Assembly: GCA_009704555.1 (NCBI GenBank) | Contig: WLDY01000046.1 | Coordinates: 1-5,850 of the forward strand | DNA: 5,850 nucleotides | From: Actinomycetota bacterium | Lineage (GTDB): Bacteria > Actinomycetota > Actinomycetes > Nanopelagicales > Nanopelagicaceae | Direction: 5' to 3' | The notes under the pieces: generated by a model | Told to the model about the DNA's origin: nothing | What the model saw: the letters and a program-made list of their open reading frames with translations, nothing else | The model's database searches: none | Translations under genes and position numbers: made by a program | Shown: piece after piece, positions 1 through 5,562 of the stretch | Numbering within the stretch: position 1 is the stretch's first letter | Layout of the letters: each line of letters begins with the position of its first letter

Positions 1-587
1 ACGAAGGAGGTGCGAAATTGTGGGAATGTGACAAGACGGAAGGTCTGCCAGATACCTGCACCGAGATCGGCGGAGGCCTCTTGCAGGCTTGGATTCATCC
101 GCTTGAGACGAGCGAAGACATTGTTGAAGACCATGACGATACAGAAAGTGGCATGCGCGACGATCATCCCGAAGTAACCGATGTTGAAACCAGCCGGCGA
201 GAGGAAGTTGCTATAGGTATTGCTGAAGGCGACGCCAGTGACGATGCCAGGGAGCGCGATCGGTAGGACGACGAGGAGATTGACCGTGCTTCTACCGAAG
301 AATTCGAACCCCTTCAGCGCAAAGGCGACCAAGGTCCCAAGTATTGATGCGATCACCATCGCACCCGTTGCCACCAGTACCGAGTTCCAAAGAGCTGCTC
401 GGATCGGTGCGTAATCACTCGCGAAGATCCACCACTTGGTCGAGAAGTTCTCGATCGGCCATCCGGAGATCTGAGACTCGTTGAATGAGTTTAGGATCAA
501 GACGAATAAAGGGATATACATGAATGCGAGCACGATGGCCACGATGAGGATCAGGAAGGCCTTCGTTGCGCGAGAGAGTCTTAGCAT
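1..587 (-). CDS. ydcV: ABC transporter permease, YdcV/PotC type (3' end cut by window edge)
   Basis: Inner-membrane permease subunit, the second of the pair that forms the translocation pore of a putrescine/polyamine-type importer. The frame is open from an ATG at 587 to the left edge, giving 195 codons; family members are about 260-280 residues, so roughly 65-85 C-terminal residues lie outside. Visible hydrophobic segments are near residues 10-33, 65-90, 102-124 and 138-158. Residues 108-118 read LPIALPGIVTG and 145-149 HATFC, followed by VFNN; these match YdcV as I recall it better than PotC. The cytoplasmic EAA loop, which docks on the ATPase, is EASADLGA at 170-177 followed by WQTFR. The start sits 2 nt after the ydcU stop and has its own strong ribosome site inside ydcU, so translation is probably coupled. 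Function as a permease is near certain; the exact substrate is inferred from family and neighbours. Confidence 0.93.
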   Translation of the reverse strand, partial: MLRLSRATKAFLILIVAIVLAFMYIPLFVLILNSFNESQISGWPIENFSTKWWIFASDYAPIRAALWNSVLVATGAMVIASILGTLVAFALKGFEFFGRSTVNLLVVLPIALPGIVTGVAFSNTYSNFLSPAGFNIGYFGMIVAHATFCIVMVFNNVFARLKRMNPSLQEASADLGAGIWQTFRLVTFPQFRTSF

Positions 588-589
588 CG

Positions 590-1462
590 CTACATCCTCT
601 CCAAGGATCCGGTTCGACGAGCGACCATCAGATAGATCACGACGAAAGCGATTGGAATCATCGAGAACGCTGCTGCGACCGGTGGGTTGAGATTGATGTT
701 GGCTGCGATGAGGCTTCCGATCATTTGCGTCGCGCCACCGGTGAATCGCGCTGCAAGGTAGTCACCAAGGCTCAATGAGAAGGTGAAGACCGAACCAGCG
801 ATGATTGCTGGGATGATCAGAGGGATTACGACGCGATAGATGGTCATGAAGCCACGTGCGCCAAGGTCACTCGATGCATCAAAGAGATTATGTGGGATCT
901 GGCGCATGGCGGTGAAGACTGGGAGCGCCATATAAGGAAACCAGAGATAGGTGAGCGTGAGGATCACGATCGGGACCGAGAAGCCTGGCCCTTTGATTCC
1001 GAAGGGAGCCATCGCCCAGTTGAAGAAGCCTTGTTCGGTGAAGACGAGACGCATGGCGATGATCTTGACGAGATAACCGGCCCAAAGTGGCAGAGTGATC
1101 GCGACAGCTAGGAGATTTCGAACCCAAGGTCGTGCGATCTTTGCCATGTAGAGGCCAAGCGGTACAGCGAAGAGAATACAAAGGAACGTCACCGCCAAGG
1201 CGATGAAGAGAGTGCGTATAGAGGTGGAGAGATAGGCGGGTACGGTAAAGACATCGATGAAGTTATCGAGCGTGAATCCCGGCCTTACAAGTGATGAGAA
1301 TGGATCGACGTACCAGAAGGCTGTGATCAGAAGTAAGAAGAGCGAGACGATGTAGACGCCGATGATCCAGGTCATCGGAAATGCAAGGAGACCGATCAGT
1401 CGGATCCGTGGATTGCGGAGCAAGAAGGATGAGATTGGTCTGCTCTTCGTGCCAGTCGCCAT
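590..1462 (-). CDS. ydcU: ABC transporter permease, YdcU/PotB type
   Basis: Inner-membrane permease that pairs with the YdcV-like protein. From the ATG at 1462 it is 290 residues (E. coli YdcU is about 313). Six hydrophobic segments lie near residues 20-50, 81-106, 117-137, 152-173, 201-226 and 263-281. The EAA loop reads DASSDLGARG at about 185-194: the usual first Glu is Asp, while the D-L-G core is kept. The stretch after it (IIAGSVFTFSLSLGDYL) is typical of YdcU. Start choice: the frame has ATGs at 1468 and 1462. AAAGG at 1473-1469 abuts the first ATG, too close to serve it, but lies 6 nt from the second, so 1462 is preferred; the 1468 start would add Met-Lys. The gene follows ydcS across a strong hairpin, which may lower its expression relative to the binding protein. 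Its TAG stop is 2 nt before ydcV. Confidence 0.93.
   Translation of the reverse strand: MATGTKSRPISSFLLRNPRIRLIGLLAFPMTWIIGVYIVSLFLLLITAFWYVDPFSSLVRPGFTLDNFIDVFTVPAYLSTSIRTLFIALAVTFLCILFAVPLGLYMAKIARPWVRNLLAVAITLPLWAGYLVKIIAMRLVFTEQGFFNWAMAPFGIKGPGFSVPIVILTLTYLWFPYMALPVFTAMRQIPHNLFDASSDLGARGFMTIYRVVIPLIIPAIIAGSVFTFSLSLGDYLAARFTGGATQMIGSLIAANINLNPPVAAAFSMIPIAFVVIYLMVARRTGSLERM
595..602 (-). promoter_or_regulatory. Ribosome binding site of ydcV
   Basis: The minus strand reads GGAGAGGA, then 7 nt, then the ATG at 587. It is a strong Shine-Dalgarno sequence lying within the last codons of ydcU, and it supports this ATG as the start of the downstream permease gene. Confidence 0.7.
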
Positions 1463-1468
1463 CTTCAT

Positions 1469-1473
1469 CCTTT
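1469..1473 (-). promoter_or_regulatory. Ribosome binding site deciding the ydcU start
   Basis: AAAGG on the minus strand directly touches the ATG at 1468 but is spaced 6 nt from the in-frame ATG at 1462. Nothing else purine-rich lies 5-10 nt before 1468. The site therefore favours the second Met as the true start. Confidence 0.55.
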
Positions 1474-1494
1474 GATGAGGTAATTACGTTGGAT

Positions 1495-1524
1495 CTGTGG
1501 GGGCCGATCGCTCGGCCCCCACAG
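1495..1524 (-). other. Perfect 13-bp GNRA-capped hairpin between ydcS and ydcU (mRNA stabiliser or attenuator)
   Basis: In the transcript the arms are CUGUGGGGGCCGA and UCGGCCCCCACAG, fully complementary over 13 bp, closed by GCGA, a GNRA tetraloop. The structure begins 8 nt after the ydcS stop and ends about 26 nt before the ydcU ribosome site. The bases after it (AUCCAACGUAAUUACC) contain no U-run, so it does not look like a classical intrinsic terminator. A strong stem directly behind a binding-protein gene commonly blocks 3'-to-5' exonucleases and raises the binding-protein:permease ratio, as REP elements do between malE and malF. The structure is seen directly; the role is inferred. Partial attenuation of read-through is an alternative. 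Confidence 0.8.
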
Positions 1525-1532
1525 GATCGCTA

Positions 1533-2705
1533 TCAACCTTTGACCGTCAACCAAGCATTGGTCCACTCTTGGAAGCTTGTGCACTTCACATCGGTGCGAC
1601 CATCAAGGCAGGTCTCAATCGGAGTAGTCCAAGGCCAGATGCGCTTGAAGAACTCCTCATCCTCTGCTGCGAACTCGTCGCAGTGAGCTTGGGCCTTTGC
1701 GCTAGATGCGCAGAAGGCGATATTCGCTGGAGCCATACCGAAGTTCATCGCGATAGCACCGTTGACATCTGCTCGGCTGGTGTAATCCATCCAGGCATAG
1801 GCGCAGTTGATGTTCTTGGTGGTCGAGCTCACGAGCCAGGAGTCATACCAACCTGTCGATCCTTCGACCGGCAGTGTGGTCTTGAGATTCTCCTTGGCAG
1901 CGAACTTCCTCAAGACTTCCCATGAGGTACCGACGACGGTGTTGCCACCGACGAAGGAGGTGATCTGAGCGACTGGATCTGACCAGTACTCACCGATGAT
2001 CGCATTCTGCTGCTTGAGCAGATCGATCGCTGCGGCGAGTTGATCCTGATCGAGTGCGTATGGGTTCTTGATGCCCAATTCAGGCTTGTGATACATCAGA
2101 TAGACGGCAGCGTCTGCGATGTAGATCGGTGCATCGTAGGCAGTGACCTTGCCCGCATATGGGCTGTCACTCTCCCAGACGACGTCCCAACTCTCAGGAG
2201 CGCCACCGGTGACATCGGAGTTGTACTGCAGCAGGTTCGCGCCACGACCGATCGGCACACCGTAAGGCTTGCCGTTGACGGTGTCATAGACGTTGCCCTT
2301 CATTCCGGCTGCGATCTCGCCGCCGAAGTTCGGGATCAAGTCGATGTTGAGTGGCTGGACATCGCCACCGACGATGAGGCGAAGTGCCGCATCACCAGAG
2401 GCCGAGACGATGTCGTATTGACCGGTACGCATCAAAGTCACCATCTCATCGCTTGTACCTGCGACACGTGGATTGACCTTGCAACCAGTTTGGGCTGTGA
2501 ATTCATCAGTCCAAGCGGGCTCGACGAAACCGGACCAGTTGACGATATTGAGCTCGCCCTCAAACTCACCCATTGCTTCATGCATTGGGATATCGGGCAC
2601 TTCGATGCTCACACCGCCGCTCTCATCTCCGCCAGATGAACATCCCCCGATGATCAACACGGAAACGGAGAGCAAGCTGAGAATCGCTAGCTTCTTCCCC
2701 TTCAT
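1533..2705 (-). CDS. ydcS: Extracellular solute-binding lipoprotein, YdcS family (putrescine/polyamine type)
   Basis: Captures the substrate outside the cell and delivers it to the YdcU/YdcV permease. 390 residues (E. coli YdcS is about 381). The N-terminus is a lipoprotein signal: MKGKK, a hydrophobic core to residue 19, then lipobox IGG-Cys22, followed by a Ser/Gly-rich linker. The mature part matches YdcS in recalled blocks: TSDEMVTLM at 84-92, YDIVSASGD at 97-105, YDAPIYIADAA at 190-200 and CAYAWMD at 301-307. Trp262 and the Trp286-x-Asp288 motif correspond to aromatic and acidic residues that hold the amine in PotD, so an amine substrate is plausible. Six Cys besides Cys22 (75, 301, 332, 342, 366, 375) could form disulfides. 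The ATG at 2705 has AGGA 5 nt upstream. The gene lies between its ATPase and permeases, and stable hairpins flank it. E. coli YdcS has also been linked to polyhydroxybutyrate synthesis; nothing here tests that. Confidence 0.92.
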   Translation of the reverse strand: MKGKKLAILSLLSVSVLIIGGCSSGGDESGGVSIEVPDIPMHEAMGEFEGELNIVNWSGFVEPAWTDEFTAQTGCKVNPRVAGTSDEMVTLMRTGQYDIVSASGDAALRLIVGGDVQPLNIDLIPNFGGEIAAGMKGNVYDTVNGKPYGVPIGRGANLLQYNSDVTGGAPESWDVVWESDSPYAGKVTAYDAPIYIADAAVYLMYHKPELGIKNPYALDQDQLAAAIDLLKQQNAIIGEYWSDPVAQITSFVGGNTVVGTSWEVLRKFAAKENLKTTLPVEGSTGWYDSWLVSSTTKNINCAYAWMDYTSRADVNGAIAMNFGMAPANIAFCASSAKAQAHCDEFAAEDEEFFKRIWPWTTPIETCLDGRTDVKCTSFQEWTNAWLTVKG

Positions 2706-2708
2706 TAT

Positions 2709-2714
2709 CTTCCT
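2709..2714 (-). promoter_or_regulatory. Ribosome binding site of ydcS
   Basis: AGGAAG on the minus strand, with its AGGA core 5 nt from the ATG at 2705. It supports that start, which also gives a complete lipoprotein signal sequence. It lies just downstream of the UUCG hairpin and is not enclosed by it. Confidence 0.65.
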
Positions 2715-2719
2715 ATTCC

Positions 2720-2733
2720 CTGACCGAAGTCAG
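2720..2733 (-). other. UUCG-tetraloop hairpin between ydcT and ydcS
   Basis: In the transcript CUGAC-UUCG-GUCAG forms a 5-bp stem closed by the exceptionally stable C(UUCG)G tetraloop, extendable by one U-G pair. It starts 2 nt after the ydcT stop and ends 5 nt before the ydcS Shine-Dalgarno core. It is followed by GGAAUAGGAAG, with no U-run, so termination is unlikely. It may protect the 5' end of a ydcS mRNA segment or keep the ribosome site exposed. The stem is short, so the functional claim is weak. Confidence 0.55.
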
Positions 2734-2735
2734 AC

Positions 2736-3758
2736 CTAGACGGATATCTCGGAAGCATGGTTCTTGCGCCATACCGCCAGCACCCGATCACCTGTCGCAA
2801 AACGAACGTTCTGCGACGGTAATTCTTGATTGAGCTTGGTCACGCTGATTCGCGCACCAGCATCGGCTTCGATGATGAAGATGGTGTTCGCCCCAAGGTA
2901 AGCGACCTCGGTCAGCAGACCTACGAGAGCACTCTCTTCACCAGAAGATTTGTATGAATCCGGCTCGATTCGGATCCGCTCTGGTCGAATACTGATCGAC
3001 GCGCCACTGCCGCCGACCGCTCGTGAAGCCTCACCTTCCAGGATGTTGGAGACTCCAAGAAAGCCTGCGACGAAGCGTGTGGCTGGGCGCTCATAGACCT
3101 CTTCTGGTGTTCCAACTTGTTCGATGCGCCCTTCATTGAAGACCACGATGCGATCGCTCATCCTCATCGCCTCCTCTTGGTCGTGAGTGACGAAGATGAA
3201 GGTGATACCTGCTTCTCGTTGAATCCGCTTGAGTTCGATCTGCATCTCTTCGCGCAATTGTCGGTCGAGAGCACCGAGTGGCTCATCGAGAAGGAGTACC
3301 TTCGGGCGAAGGACGAGTGCACGAGCGAGTGCGATGCGCTGTCTCTGTCCACCAGAGAGTTGATGCGGCAGTCGATCTGCGACATGAGCCAATTTCACCG
3401 AAGTGATCGCCTCAAGCGCTTGTCTTGCTCGCTCTGCCTTAGCGACTTTCCTGGTGCGCAATCCATATTCGACGTTCTCTTGGATGGTCATGTGTGGAAA
3501 GAGCGCGTAATCCTGGAAGACGGTATTCACATCACGATCGAAAGGCGGTAGATGCGTGATCTCCTCTTCGCCGAGTGTGATGACACCTTCATCAGGGTTC
3601 TCGAACCCAGCGATCATGCGAAGGACGGTTGTCTTCCCGGAACCCGAAGGCCCAAGGAGGGTGATGAACTCACCGGATTCGATATCGAGAGTGATTCCTG
3701 CGACCGCGGTGACAGAACCGAAGGTCTTGCGAAGGCCTCGAATCTGAATCAGTGCCAC
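2736..3758 (-). CDS. ydcT: ABC transporter ATP-binding protein, YdcT/PotA type
   Basis: Cytoplasmic ATPase that powers the YdcU/YdcV permease. 340 residues, close to E. coli YdcT (about 337). Nucleotide-binding motifs appear in order: Walker A GPSGSGKTT at 36-44, Q-loop Gln82 within FQDYALFPHM, signature LSGGQ at 134-138, Walker B VLLLDEP at 154-160, D-loop LGALD at 161-165 and switch His192 in FVTHD. All key residues are present, so it should be active. The C-terminal part carries a TOBE-type regulatory domain beginning near ISIRPE at 255-260. The start is GTG at 3758: an in-frame TAA lies immediately upstream, and GGGAG is 7 nt before it. It is the first gene of the second transporter block, behind a possible promoter. 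In E. coli the binding protein precedes this gene; here it follows. PotA is the alternative family name, but the RDVNTVFQDY and FVAGF-x-G-x-SN blocks favour YdcT. Confidence 0.94.
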   Translation of the reverse strand: MALIQIRGLRKTFGSVTAVAGITLDIESGEFITLLGPSGSGKTTVLRMIAGFENPDEGVITLGEEEITHLPPFDRDVNTVFQDYALFPHMTIQENVEYGLRTRKVAKAERARQALEAITSVKLAHVADRLPHQLSGGQRQRIALARALVLRPKVLLLDEPLGALDRQLREEMQIELKRIQREAGITFIFVTHDQEEAMRMSDRIVVFNEGRIEQVGTPEEVYERPATRFVAGFLGVSNILEGEASRAVGGSGASISIRPERIRIEPDSYKSSGEESALVGLLTEVAYLGANTIFIIEADAGARISVTKLNQELPSQNVRFATGDRVLAVWRKNHASEISV

Positions 3759-3765
3759 TTACACG

Positions 3766-3770
3766 CTCCC
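3766..3770 (-). promoter_or_regulatory. Ribosome binding site of the GTG-started ydcT
   Basis: GGGAG on the minus strand, 7 nt before the GTG at 3758. An in-frame TAA directly before that GTG rules out any longer protein, so the site and the stop together fix the start. Confidence 0.6.
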
Positions 3771-3806
3771 GACCGGCTCATGAAGGGAAACAATAGGGGC
3801 AGACTC

Positions 3807-3834
3807 ATTGAAATTGAATGAAGTTCAGAGTCAA
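3807..3834 (-). promoter_or_regulatory. Possible sigma70-type promoter for the ydcT-S-U-V block
   Basis: Within the 111-bp spacer between potC and ydcT, the minus strand has TTGACT at 3834-3829 (5 of 6 matches to the -35 consensus), a 16-bp gap, and TTCAAT at 3812-3807 (4 of 6 matches to the -10 consensus). Transcription would start near 3800, leaving a leader of about 40 nt before the GTG. The surrounding DNA is more A/T-rich than the genes. Inverted repeats overlap the element (GACTC at 3802-3806 with GAGTC at 3828-3832, and TCATT at 3805-3809 with AATGA at 3817-3821), which could mark an operator. No terminator is evident after potC, so read-through from the first block is also possible. 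Confidence 0.35.
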
Positions 3835-3869
3835 TTTTCAGGAGGAAAACCGGATACCTCAAGGTCGAG

Positions 3870-4661
3870 TCAAGACTTTTTGGCGAGTTTCCGCTTTCCG
3901 ATCACTTGCCCGGCGAAGACCAGGGCGAGGGCGATCACGAACATCAAGGTTCCGATGACATTGGCCTGCGGAGGCACGCCTCGAAGCGAAGCGGTCCAGA
4001 CATACTCCGGGAAAGTGTTAACGGTTCCGGAGTTGAAGTTGGTGATGATGAAGTCATCGAAGGAGAGTGCGAAGGCCAAGAGTGCGGCCGCTCCGATACC
4101 GGGCGCGACGAGAGGAAGCGTCACTCTTCGGAATGTCTCCCACTCATTGGCATAGAGATCTCTCGCAGCCTCTTCGAGTTTGGGATCGAGACTCGCAACC
4201 CGAGCCTTCACCGTGACGACGACGAAGGAGATGCAGAACATGATGTGTGCGATGGTGACCGCCACGAGTCCTGCACCGACGTTGATGTTGATGAACATCG
4301 AGAGGAGTGAAGCGCCGAGAACGACTTCTGGGGTTGCCATCGGAAGGAAGATGAGGAGATTGGTCGTACTTCTTCCCTTGAAGTTGTAACGCCCTAAGGC
4401 GAAGGCGATCATCGTGCCCAGGAGTGTGGCGATGATCGTCGAGGTAATTCCCACTTTGAAGGAGTTACCGAGGGATTCGCAGATGCCGATCGGCTCACAT
4501 GGATTGAGCCACGCTTCGAAGGTGAAACCTCGCCAAACGATATTGCGCTTATCCGCGTCGTTGAAGGAGAAGGCGATGGTGTAGAAGATCGGCAGCAGGA
4601 TGTAGAGGATCGCGATTGCTGCATAGATGCGAATGAGATTCTTCGAGAACCAGCGGCTCAT
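3870..4661 (-). CDS. potC: Spermidine/putrescine ABC transporter permease PotC
   Basis: Second inner-membrane permease of the first transporter, expected to pair with PotB and to be driven by the PotA at the right edge. 263 residues, a normal PotC length. Six hydrophobic segments lie near residues 9-33, 67-90, 101-124, 129-151, 185-201 and 234-255. The EAA loop is complete: EEAARDLYANEWETFRRV, starting at residue 163, followed by LPLVAPG and the family's FALSFDDFIIT. The tail is basic (KRKLAKKS). The ATG overlaps the potB stop by 4 nt (ATGA at 4661-4658) and has only a weak ribosome site, so translation is probably coupled to potB. The first external loop contains Cys55 and Cys61, which may form a disulfide. 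Substrate is inferred from the family only. Confidence 0.93.
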   Translation of the reverse strand: MSRWFSKNLIRIYAAIAILYILLPIFYTIAFSFNDADKRNIVWRGFTFEAWLNPCEPIGICESLGNSFKVGITSTIIATLLGTMIAFALGRYNFKGRSTTNLLIFLPMATPEVVLGASLLSMFININVGAGLVAVTIAHIMFCISFVVVTVKARVASLDPKLEEAARDLYANEWETFRRVTLPLVAPGIGAAALLAFALSFDDFIITNFNSGTVNTFPEYVWTASLRGVPPQANVIGTLMFVIALALVFAGQVIGKRKLAKKS

Positions 4662-5554
4662 ACCAGCTCATCCGTTCCGGCTCTTCGAATGTAGATGATG
4701 ACGAGGACCAAGATCGTCGCCATGAGGATGAATGAGAGTGAGGCGGCGGTCGGATAGTCAACGACGCGGAAGAAACGTGAGTTGATCACATTGCCGATCA
4801 TGTAATTGTCCGGGCTCCCAAGGAGTTGAGCATTGATGTAATCGCCGGAAGCAGGGATGAAGGTCAGTAGCGTTCCTGCCACTACCCCTGGCATCGAGAG
4901 TGGGAGGGTCACCTTGCGGAAAGTCGTCGCACCGTTTGCGTAGAGATCGCCGGATGCCTCAAGGAGGCGGTAATCGATCCGATCGAGAGAGGCATAGATC
5001 GGCAATGTCATGAACGGCAGGAAGTTGTAGGTCAGCCCCATGATGACGGAGAAGGCGGTCGCAGTGATCGTCGCATCGGGTGGCAGGATGCCAAGGAATT
5101 GGAGCGTCGAGACCACGGGTCCTTCGGCACCAAGGATCTGTTTCCACGCCAAGGTCCTCAGTAAGAATGAAGTGAAGAAAGGCGCCACGACCATGAGCAA
5201 CATGAAGTTGCGCCATGCTCCGGCGCGAAAGGCCATCGCGTATGCAAGCGGATAGGCGATGGCAAGAGCCAAGACGGTGGCGAGCAATGCATAGATGAAG
5301 GAGCGATAGAACTGCTCTTGATTGTCGACGAAGGCGTCGATGAAGTTCATGAATCTGAAGGTCTGGACGAACTCGCCCGTTTCGAAGGTAGGTGCTGGTG
5401 TCTTCGTCGATGTCTCAGCGAGATTGATCAGCGGATAGACGAAGAAGATGATGAGCCAAAGAAGACCTGGTGCCAGGAGTAAGTATGCGGTCTTCTTGCC
5501 TCGCTTCTTTGGTGCATGCGTCTGCTCTGCAGCACCTACATGCGCCATAGCCAT
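4658..5554 (-). CDS. potB: Spermidine/putrescine ABC transporter permease PotB
   Basis: First inner-membrane permease of the potABC-type importer. 298 residues, slightly longer than typical because of a basic cytoplasmic N-terminus (residues 1-22, ending in KKRGKK). Six hydrophobic segments lie near 23-45, 83-105, 115-138, 162-188, 221-240 and 271-290. The EAA loop that contacts PotA reads EASGDLYANGATTFRKV from residue 199, followed by TLPLSMPGVVAGTLLTFIP and SGDYI, which is characteristic of PotB. Start choice: ATG at 5554, 8 nt after the potA stop; an AGG overlapping that stop lies 7 nt upstream and is a weak ribosome site. A second ATG at 5548 would remove only two residues and cannot be excluded. 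The 3' end overlaps potC by 4 nt. Gene order potA-potB-potC is the usual one. Confidence 0.93.
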   Translation of the reverse strand: MAMAHVGAAEQTHAPKKRGKKTAYLLLAPGLLWLIIFFVYPLINLAETSTKTPAPTFETGEFVQTFRFMNFIDAFVDNQEQFYRSFIYALLATVLALAIAYPLAYAMAFRAGAWRNFMLLMVVAPFFTSFLLRTLAWKQILGAEGPVVSTLQFLGILPPDATITATAFSVIMGLTYNFLPFMTLPIYASLDRIDYRLLEASGDLYANGATTFRKVTLPLSMPGVVAGTLLTFIPASGDYINAQLLGSPDNYMIGNVINSRFFRVVDYPTAASLSFILMATILVLVIIYIRRAGTDELV

Positions 5555-5562
5555 ACCGAGAC

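Noticed and set aside
18..1111. Several plus-strand frames of 64-82 residues opposite ydcV and ydcU
   Set aside because: Their compositions are low in hydrophobic residues and rich in Asp/Glu/Arg, as expected for the complement of permease codons. They are shadows.
1495..1524. Reading the ydcS-ydcU hairpin as a rho-independent terminator
   Set aside because: No run of U follows the stem on either strand, and the permease genes needed by the same transporter follow immediately.
1954..1965. Plus strand AAGGAGGTGATC, a perfect match to the complement of the 16S rRNA 3' tail
   Set aside because: On the coding strand it simply encodes Ile-Thr-Ser-Phe in ydcS. There is no plus-strand gene behind it and no other rRNA sequence, so it is a coincidence. 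The similar string at 1-12 is also coding (Thr-Ser-Phe-Val in ydcV).
2040..2639. 199-residue open frame on the plus strand antisense to ydcS
   Set aside because: It lies wholly opposite a well-supported gene, has no recognisable domain and no ribosome site, and is explained by the codon bias of the minus-strand gene.
3117..3551. 144-residue plus-strand frame opposite ydcT
   Set aside because: It is the reverse complement of conserved nucleotide-binding motifs; the minus-strand ATPase explains the open frame.
3749..3782. Short upstream frame starting ATG at 3782 (10 codons) overlapping the ydcT start
   Set aside because: It has no ribosome site (preceded by TTTCCCTTC) and is too short to distinguish from chance, so a leader peptide is not supported.
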